From Bryobacterales bacterium (GTDB lineage: Bacteria; Acidobacteriota; Terriglobia; Bryobacterales; Bryobacteraceae): a stretch of DNA of 11,474 nucleotides. A model generated the notes under the pieces. It was not told the origin of the DNA. It worked only from the letters and a program-made list of their open reading frames with translations, and did no database searches. The stretch covers positions 1-11,474 of the forward strand of contig JAUZEU010000399.1 of the NCBI GenBank assembly GCA_030838885.1, given 5' to 3'. This document shows positions 6,697 through 11,474 of this stretch, piece by piece. Numbering within the stretch: position 1 is the first letter of the stretch; the number at the start of each line of letters is the position of its first letter. The position numbers were made by a program, and so were the translations under genes.

Positions 6697-8145
6697 GTGA
6701 GTAACTACTGGCTCACTCGGCTGGTGTTTCAGCGCGGGCTCGGGCTCGTTTATCTGGTCGCCTTCCTATGCGCCCTGAATCAGTTCCGGCCGCTGCTGGG
6801 CGAGCGCGGGCTGCTGCCGGTGCCCTCATTCATCCGGCAGGTTCCGTTTAGCAAAGCCCCCAGCCTGTTTTACCTCGCGCCGAAAGACTGGGCGTTCTCG
6901 GCAGCAGCATGGGCGGGGATCCTGCTGTCGGCTCTTGTGATTACCGGCCTGGCCGACCGCTACACATCCTGGCTGAATGCCCTTGTGTGGTTCGGAATCT
7001 GGCTGCTCTACATTTCATTCGTCAATGTGGGGCAAACCTTTTACGCCTTCGGGTGGGAATCCATTCTGCTGGAAGCCGGATTCCTGGCCATCTTCCTGGG
7101 TGCGAGGCACGTGGAGCCGCCACTGATTGTGATCTGGCTGCTCCGCTGGCTGGCATTTCGCGTCATGTTCGGCGCAGGTCTCATCAAACTGCGTGGCGAT
7201 CCGTGCTGGCGCAATCTGACATGCCTCGACTATCACTATGAAACCCAGCCCATGCCAAATCCGCTCAGTTGGTACCTTCACACGGCTCCCGAGTGGACAC
7301 ACAAGGCTGGCGTGGCATTCAATCATTTCGCCGAACTTCTGGTGCCTTTTCTCTATTTCCTGCCTCAGCCGCTGGCAACAATCGGCGGATTGATCACAAT
7401 CGTTTTCCAGGGGTCGATTTTTCTGAGCGGAAACCTATCCTGGCTCAATGTACTTACGATGGTGCTGGCCGTTTCGACGGTGGATGGCCGGTACCTTGCG
7501 GCAGTGATTCCGACACGCCAGCCCATATTGACGGTGCCGGCAGTTGGTTACAGGGCGGCCGTGATCGCGCTCGCCTTGCTTGTCGTCGCGCTGAGTATCC
7601 AACCCGTGCGAAACATGCTTTCACCCCGGCAGGTAATGAACACGAGCTACAATCCCTTTCATTTAGTCGGTACTTATGGCGCTTTCGGAGGGATTACGCG
7701 GCAGCGATACGAGGTGGTGGTGCAAGGCACTGACGACGACGTACTCACGCCCTCCACCCGCTGGAAGGAGTACGAATTCAAAGGCAAGCCAACCGATCCG
7801 TCGCGAATGCCGCCGCAGATTGCACCCTATCATTTACGACTCGATTGGCTGATGTGGTTCGCCGCCATGTCGACGTACTACCAACACCCATGGTTTGTGA
7901 ACATGATGGCCAAACTTCTCGCGAATGACCAGCCGCTGCTGGGGCTGCTGAAAACCAATCCGTTTCCGGAGCACCCTCCAAAGTACGTCCGGGCGGAACT
8001 GTACGAGTATCACTTCGCCAACCCCGAAACGCGCAGGAAGACGGGCCAGTGGTGGGTTCGCACGCCGGCCGGAAGCTACTTTCCCGCAGTATCGCTGGAT
8101 GACCCTGCATTCCGACAGATTCTGCAGCGGAAAGGCTGGCTTTAG
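6697..8145 (+). CDS. Lipase maturation factor (LMF1-like) family membrane protein
   Basis: A 482-residue polytopic protein of the lipase maturation factor family (PF06762 type). The N-terminal part has about eight hydrophobic segments and the family's typical beginning YWLTRLVFQRGLGLVYLVAF, followed by FGWESILLEAGFLAIFLG and RVMFGAGLIKLRGDPCW. The soluble C-terminal domain carries the hallmark WKEYEFKGKPTDPSRMPPQ and YHLRLDWLMWFAAMS (about residues 356-390), which also occurs in vertebrate LMF1. That protein helps fold dimeric lipases in the ER; bacterial homologues have no established client. I prefer GTG 6697 because the family motif starts just after it; TTG 6673 would add eight residues without family resemblance. 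Neither has a good ribosome site. No lipase gene is nearby. The stop lies five bases from that of the convergent RNase gene. Confidence 0.9.
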   Translation: MSNYWLTRLVFQRGLGLVYLVAFLCALNQFRPLLGERGLLPVPSFIRQVPFSKAPSLFYLAPKDWAFSAAAWAGILLSALVITGLADRYTSWLNALVWFGIWLLYISFVNVGQTFYAFGWESILLEAGFLAIFLGARHVEPPLIVIWLLRWLAFRVMFGAGLIKLRGDPCWRNLTCLDYHYETQPMPNPLSWYLHTAPEWTHKAGVAFNHFAELLVPFLYFLPQPLATIGGLITIVFQGSIFLSGNLSWLNVLTMVLAVSTVDGRYLAAVIPTRQPILTVPAVGYRAAVIALALLVVALSIQPVRNMLSPRQVMNTSYNPFHLVGTYGAFGGITRQRYEVVVQGTDDDVLTPSTRWKEYEFKGKPTDPSRMPPQIAPYHLRLDWLMWFAAMSTYYQHPWFVNMMAKLLANDQPLLGLLKTNPFPEHPPKYVRAELYEYHFANPETRRKTGQWWVRTPAGSYFPAVSLDDPAFRQILQRKGWL

Positions 8146-8150
8146 TGACC

Positions 8151-8798
8151 TCATCGCGGCGGCAGGATTGTCATTGAGGGCGCCGCACACTCACCCGCAC
8201 TTGCAGTACACTGCCGAGGCTTAAGATTCTTGTCCAGACAGATTCGCGCTTCCTGTAACTTCCCGTTCACGCACGTCGCCCGGAAAGCGGATTGGGGAAA
8301 ACCCGGATTCGCCGCCGCAAACTGAGCCTCGAGCTGCGTCGCGCTTTCACTCAGCGTTTGTGTTGGTGAGGCCAGCTCCGAAGGGATTTGCACCGAATCG
8401 CGGGCCTGCCGCACACTCGCAAAATACTGCTCGGCGCTCACTCCCGCACAGCTTCCATGGATCGTCCATTCGTGCTGAATCAGGCTCTGTCCCGGCATGT
8501 ATTTCAGCATCACAGTGATGATCGCCGCCGATACCGGGCTCACGGAACCGCAATTTTCAGGGCCCCGTCCGGTATTGCTCTGAGGCCACAGCCCGTGGAC
8601 CACAAAGCCCAGACGCCGTCCCGGCGCACATTCCAGGGGATCCTTATTGCCAGCCGGCCCCGCACAAAAATCAGGTGCCCAGGAAAGACTCAGCAGATAG
8701 TAGTCGAATGGTGCGGCGCTCTTGCGGGCGCGCCGATGTGCCGCGCCCGCAAGTGTTACAAACAAAAGACAAATAACCAGCAATCGTGACCTTGCCAT
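8151..8798 (-). CDS. Secreted ribonuclease T2 family protein
   Basis: A 215-residue protein with a signal peptide (hydrophobic core about residues 5-18, cleavage near AGA/AH) and both RNase T2 active-site blocks: GFVVHGLWPQ (H68) and HEWTIHGSC (H109, E110, H114). T2 enzymes cut single-stranded RNA through a 2',3'-cyclic phosphate, with two His acting as acid and base. Several cysteines (C45, C57, C83, C117) fit disulphide formation in the periplasm. The canonical CAS II block is HEWxKHG; here the Lys position is Ile (I113), although the catalytic His and Glu remain. Start ATG 8798 gives the signal peptide directly; TAGAAT at 8810-8805 on the minus strand may be a -10 box so close that the message would be nearly leaderless. 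Confidence 0.9.
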   Translation of the reverse strand: MARSRLLVICLLFVTLAGAAHRRARKSAAPFDYYLLSLSWAPDFCAGPAGNKDPLECAPGRRLGFVVHGLWPQSNTGRGPENCGSVSPVSAAIITVMLKYMPGQSLIQHEWTIHGSCAGVSAEQYFASVRQARDSVQIPSELASPTQTLSESATQLEAQFAAANPGFPQSAFRATCVNGKLQEARICLDKNLKPRQCTASAGECAAPSMTILPPR

Positions 8799-8945
8799 TC
8801 GTTGATTCTATCCGGGTTCGGGTTTACTCCCCGGCACCAGTCATCAGGCAGAATCTGGTGCATCCTGGGCACAATTGGCAGCGAATGCATCCCACGGTAC
8901 GCGAACGAACGTAATCTAACGACAGAAATTTATGCGCTCACCAGA

Positions 8946-9059
8946 TTGACAAACGTCGCGCTCTGTCTCGTTCTCATCGCTATGGATGCGACGGGAATTG
9001 AGAGCCGCACCAGCGAAGTCGTGCAAGTTCAGGTCAGGATTTCGGATCGCACGACATGA
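8946..9059 (+). pseudogene. N-terminal remnant of a signal-peptide protein (tentative)
   Basis: In the 260-base gap after the RNase gene, one + frame reads LTNVALCLVLIAMDATGIES and then RTSEVVQVQVRISDRTT before a TGA at 9057-9059. This looks like a signal peptide plus the first beta strand of a small exported protein, but only about 37 residues remain from TTG 8946. An ATG at 8934 lies one base out of frame just upstream, as expected of an eroded start. The stop overlaps the ATG of the following thioredoxin-like remnant as ATGA. The open frame continues upstream to 8802, but that part has no protein-like character. A real but tiny gene cannot be excluded; I favour a truncated remnant. Nothing else is recognisable in 8799-8945. 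Confidence 0.3.
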
Positions 9060-9196
9060 CTCATGAAGAGATCGCCACCCGCGCTGCACAACACGGGGTG
9101 AAAAGCGTGTTTGCGGTTGTCATAAACGGCAAACTCGCCGGCTGCTGTGCGGGCCGCGGCGTCGAAGAAAACGTGTTGCGCGAAACGCTGCGGTAG
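9056..9196 (+). pseudogene. C-terminal half of a thioredoxin-like protein (remnant)
   Basis: From ATG 9056 to TAG 9196, 46 codons read MTHEEIATRAAQHGVKSVFA then VVINGKLAGCCAGRGVEENV. This is the C-terminal half of a small thioredoxin/glutaredoxin-fold protein: a helix, the GVxSVPAVVIDGKL strand pair and a CCAGRGVDE-like helix. The N-terminal half with the CxxC active site is absent; the same frame has a TGA at 8999-9001 and no CxxC codons after it. The residue that should be the structural cis-proline (SVPAVV in relatives) is Phe here. Both facts point to a decaying fragment, not a working oxidoreductase. On the opposite strand the glycosyltransferase frame runs through nearly the whole stretch, so its preservation may be partly incidental. 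Confidence 0.5.
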
Positions 9197-10737
9197 TCCG
9201 GCAGGAAGACGAAGTTACTGTGCGAGCCCGGCGGCGAGTTGCGGGAAAGGTCAGGGGCGGTAGCGGAATATCTGCAGCTCGGAACGCCCTCTCGAATCAT
9301 GAATGGTTTGCAACGCAGTTCTTCGTAGTCCGAGCCGGCTTGCAATCTCATCCAGACGTTTGCCCGCCCCGGATAGTACTCACGTCCGGGCACATGATCC
9401 ACGAAAAGCGCGCGCGGGTCGTGCAATGTCTGCTCTGTTTCAGTGACCGGCTGCCCGAGCGTCCAAAGTGGCTGCACCTGCAGCCTTCCGCTGTGCAGTA
9501 ACCAAAGATTTTCGTACAAGCCGTAATCGATTGTGTAAACGTGATCCGCGCCGTCTGTAACAGTCATTGACAGCGTTGAGATCGCGTCTGTAAAAAGCCC
9601 CGCACCGCCAGTTCGCTGCAATTGATTCAGGTACGTATGGAAGACCAGCAGGTTCGCGCTCACTAAGATTGATGCCGCCAGGGCCGGCAGATACTTCCTG
9701 CGAACAGAACGGACCGCGATCGCTACCAGCAATTGCGGCATGGGATATAGCAGAACCATGTGATGAGCTGCACCCGTATACTTTGTAATTGAAATCAGGA
9801 GTAATGAACCCGTGCAGAACGCACTGGCAAACAACGCAGGCTTAAACTCACTTGACCTCATCTTCCATACACACACAGCGATCGACGCCAGAACCGCGGG
9901 CAGAAAGAGACCATGGAATTGAGGGCCGGAATGGTCCGCCACTCCATCCATCCTGGTAACCACGCCGAAGAGATCGGAACCATCGAGTAAATAGCGCAGG
10001 GTAGCGACCTTGGCCTGAAATCCTTCGAACGAAAGATGGACATTGGACCGCAAGGTGGATGCCGGCCGTCGGATATTATAAAGCGCAAGAGGCATGCAGC
10101 CGAGAACGAAGGCCAGTGCACAGCGCAACACGGCGCGTGTATCCGGAAGCGATCTCCTGACTGCAGGCAAATACGCGAGCAGACCACCGGCAGCCACGCC
10201 CGTGAGCGCCCATATGAACACCGCCTTATTCCAAAGCCCGAGGCCCAGAACGAAACAGGCAAGCTGAGGCCGTCGTCTGGCGAACAGCGCAAGACTCGAC
10301 ATAAGTAGCAGATGCTCCATTGCCACCGGACCCCAATCGAAAGTGTTGGTGATGAGGAAGCATGGGTCCGTCGCGAGCATTAAGGCGGCGATAGCTGCAA
10401 CTGTTCGGCTCGAAATGTGGCGCACGAAATCGAACGTGAGCGCGACTGTCGCCGCGCCGGCCAGGGCCATGGGCAGGCGTATGCTCCAGACGTTGGGTCC
10501 GAACAGATGAAGCACTGGCCAATACAGCAGGCCTTTCAGACTGCCCGCGTAATAGAAGATCATCAGCGGAAACTGATGCCTGAATACGCTGATACTAAAC
10601 TCGCGCGGCAGTCCTCCGAATGTGGCCAGGCCAAATACAGCCTCATCGCTCTCCAGCCCGGCGTGAGGAATGAGCATACAAGCCAGACAGAACGCGATCA
10701 GCGAAGCGGCCAACGATAGCTGAGTGTCGTGCTTCAA
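9061..10737 (-). CDS. Polytopic glycosyltransferase, GT39/PMT_2-like
   Basis: A 558-residue integral membrane protein of the dolichyl-phosphate mannose/ArnT-like fold (GT-C). Helix 1 (residues about 6-24) is followed by the acidic catalytic-loop motif LESDEAVFG (D31, E32). Further marks are PNVWSIRLPMALAGAA and the second-loop NTFDWGPVAMEH, then a series of helices to about residue 375. Residues about 380-515 form a soluble periplasmic-type domain. Such enzymes transfer sugars from polyprenyl-phosphate donors to lipids or proteins outside the inner membrane; acceptor unknown. The start is TTG 10737: an in-frame TAA lies four codons upstream and the first ATG would remove helix 1; no ribosome site is visible. 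Residues 514-558 are encoded antisense to the thioredoxin-like remnant and look like a read-through tail gained by loss of the original stop. Confidence 0.8.
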   Translation of the reverse strand: MKHDTQLSLAASLIAFCLACMLIPHAGLESDEAVFGLATFGGLPREFSISVFRHQFPLMIFYYAGSLKGLLYWPVLHLFGPNVWSIRLPMALAGAATVALTFDFVRHISSRTVAAIAALMLATDPCFLITNTFDWGPVAMEHLLLMSSLALFARRRPQLACFVLGLGLWNKAVFIWALTGVAAGGLLAYLPAVRRSLPDTRAVLRCALAFVLGCMPLALYNIRRPASTLRSNVHLSFEGFQAKVATLRYLLDGSDLFGVVTRMDGVADHSGPQFHGLFLPAVLASIAVCVWKMRSSEFKPALFASAFCTGSLLLISITKYTGAAHHMVLLYPMPQLLVAIAVRSVRRKYLPALAASILVSANLLVFHTYLNQLQRTGGAGLFTDAISTLSMTVTDGADHVYTIDYGLYENLWLLHSGRLQVQPLWTLGQPVTETEQTLHDPRALFVDHVPGREYYPGRANVWMRLQAGSDYEELRCKPFMIREGVPSCRYSATAPDLSRNSPPGSHSNFVFLPDYRSVSRNTFSSTPRPAQQPASLPFMTTANTLFTPCCAARVAISS

Positions 10738-10855
10738 GCAGATGGATTAATATTCACACAACACCGGATTGGAAATGCAGCGCACGAGCCTGACGCGCCA
10801 CATCGGGGCCTGCTGGGCCGGGACCCGTGCCTGGCGGGTGCCACAAACCTAAACC

Positions 10856-10897
10856 CAGGTCAGGAGTGATTCAAACCAATCGCTCTCGATTGACCTG
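10856..10897. repeat. 7-bp inverted repeat in the gap between two minus-strand genes
   Basis: CAGGTCA at 10856-10862 is the reverse complement of TGACCTG at 10891-10897; a smaller GATT/AATC pair (10868-10871, 10878-10881) sits in the loop. The gap 10738-10917 lies between the small membrane protein gene and the glycosyltransferase gene, both on the minus strand. It also holds an AT-rich patch (TTAATATT at 10747-10754) just upstream of the glycosyltransferase start that could contain its promoter. No T-run follows the repeat on either strand, so it is not a clear terminator; an operator or chance are equally possible. Confidence 0.25.
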
Positions 10898-10917
10898 CGA
10901 CTCCGCGAAATCAGCAG

Positions 10918-11208
10918 TTACCACCCGAGCCAATACACGGGAGCAAGCGCTGCGAGTGCAGCGCCGACTTGTGCTGCGAGGACCTGCAGCGCCGTTTTCG
11001 GAGCCCGCGGCAGCCACTTCGCCGCGTAGAAGGCCACCAGCGGAACCTGTCCAGCCATGAGTAGCTGCCAGATATGGGCAGCGGCACCTTCGTCGGTCTG
11101 GCGGGCAATGCCGAACATGGCAATGTGGTACAGCACCGTGATAAGTGCTGCCAGGGACATGCCGATTGGAATGAAGGCGCTCGGCTGTCTCGTTATGGAA
11201 CCATTCAT
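10918..11208 (-). CDS. Small three-helix membrane protein of unknown function
   Basis: A 96-residue protein with three predicted membrane helices at about residues 11-34, 45-63 and 72-94 (FIPIGMSLAALITVLYHIAM, LLMAGQVPLVAFYAAKW, LAAQVGAALAALAPVYWLGW). The start is ATG 11208: GGAGGG at 11221-11216 (minus strand) lies seven bases upstream, the best ribosome site among the minus-strand genes. A longer open frame from 11256 would put this site inside the coding region. No catalytic motif is visible. The short Arg/Lys-containing N terminus and the KWLPRAPKT loop suggest topology, but not function. I do not know a named family. Confidence 0.75.
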   Translation of the reverse strand: MNGSITRQPSAFIPIGMSLAALITVLYHIAMFGIARQTDEGAAAHIWQLLMAGQVPLVAFYAAKWLPRAPKTALQVLAAQVGAALAALAPVYWLGW

Positions 11209-11227
11209 TTCAGAACCCTCCCAGCCG

Positions 11228-11233
11228 ACTATA
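11228..11233 (-). promoter_or_regulatory. Candidate -10 box for the small membrane protein gene
   Basis: On the minus strand TATAGT (11233 to 11228) matches the -10 consensus at five of six positions. A start site about seven bases further on would leave a very short leader beginning at the GGAGGG ribosome site. No good -35 box is seen at the right distance (ATGCAA at 11256-11251 matches three of six). Confidence 0.3.
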
Positions 11234-11340
11234 TCAATGCGCAAACTACTTTGCATTGAAAAGTCCGGCCACTTATCAGCGTGGATCCGTGTTCATCCGG
11301 CTTTCATCTGCGGTAGAGGATGTCCGGAAGATCGTAGAAA

Positions 11341-11408
11341 GTGAGCGACTCACCCCGAGCCGTGATAGGCTCGGGGGAATTTTCTGCCAAGAAAAAGGAG
11401 TCGCTTGT
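11341..11408 (+). promoter_or_regulatory. Nested inverted-repeat leader enclosing the ribosome site of the right-edge gene
   Basis: The inner stem is CCCCGAGCC (11353-11361) with GGCTCGGGG (11368-11376), nine perfect pairs around the loop GTGATA, followed by GAATTTT. The outer stem is AGCGACTC (11344-11351) with GAGTCGCT (11398-11405), eight perfect pairs, extendable by G-U pairs into the GTG start at 11407. The outer right arm contains the GAG of the Shine-Dalgarno AAGGAG (11395-11400). A third, competing hairpin GTGAG/CTCAC (11341-11353) uses the outer left arm. An RNA including the whole repeat would hide the ribosome site, and the inner stem with its T-rich end also resembles a terminator. 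The pairing is seen directly; the control role is inferred. Confidence 0.6.
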
Positions 11409-11474
11409 GAAAAGACAATACCAGATCAGTAAACGTCGCGCTGCGGAGAAGTTCGAGCAGTGGGCCAGGAGCAA
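11407..11474 (+). CDS. N-terminal start of a gene cut by the window edge; possibly a transposase
   Basis: Twenty-two complete codons are visible from GTG 11407: MKRQYQISKRRAAEKFEQWA then RS. The perfect Shine-Dalgarno AAGGAG at 11395-11400, six bases before the GTG, makes a real gene very likely. The short basic, helical N terminus resembles the beginnings of some acidobacterial IS256/mutator-type transposases, and a ribosome-site-hiding hairpin is common at insertion-sequence ends. However, 22 residues are too few to assign a family. It could also be a small DNA-binding or regulatory protein. The sequence continues beyond the window. Confidence 0.6.
   Translation, partial: MKRQYQISKRRAAEKFEQWARS

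Noticed and set aside
9297..9501. + strand open frame within the glycosyltransferase gene
   Set aside because: No domain-like character; it is antisense to the soluble domain of the glycosyltransferase.
11257..11344. Left end of an insertion sequence with terminal repeat
   Set aside because: No matching partner repeat or target duplication can be seen inside the window, so an exact element boundary cannot be supported.

Overview
The window reads as chromosomal DNA of a GC-rich Gram-negative bacterium. Secreted TPR proteins, a secreted GH-like protein, a periplasmic cupin, a DUF6526-type protein and a lipase maturation factor homologue together resemble Acidobacteriota of the Solibacter/Bryobacter group. 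This assignment is an inference from protein style; no rRNA or marker gene is present. No tRNA, rRNA or CRISPR array was seen.

Left part (1-2345, all + strand): the C-terminal end of one TPR protein is followed by a complete, secreted, closely related TPR paralogue, so this is a tandem duplication. Next comes a VapBC-type toxin-antitoxin locus in which the PIN-domain toxin is intact but the antitoxin is eroded at its N terminus and frameshifted near its C terminus.

Middle part (2346-6591): a GNAT acetyltransferase (-), a secreted small cupin (+), a large secreted hypothetical glycosyl hydrolase (-), a second and different GNAT protein (+), and a two-helix membrane protein of DUF6526 type (+) whose start overlaps the stop of that GNAT. 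Genes are packed 3-50 bases apart. The + strand looks C-rich and G-poor here whichever strand is coding.

Right part (6592-11474): a polytopic lipase maturation factor (LMF1-like) protein (+), a convergent secreted RNase T2 (-), a short scar region with two gene remnants, a GT39-like polytopic glycosyltransferase (-), a small three-helix membrane protein (-), and at the right edge the first 22 codons of a + strand gene. One remnant is a signal-peptide-like N-terminal piece. The other is the C-terminal half of a thioredoxin-like protein, and the glycosyltransferase frame reads antisense through it. The right-edge gene has a strong ribosome binding site inside a nested inverted repeat, possibly the start of an insertion sequence.

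The neighbours do not form one pathway; apart from the GNAT/DUF6526 pair and the VapBC pair they are single genes. The points most worth a second look are the toxin without an intact antitoxin, the structured leader at the right edge, and the remnant/read-through junction at 8946-9196. I did not find a clear new multi-gene system.
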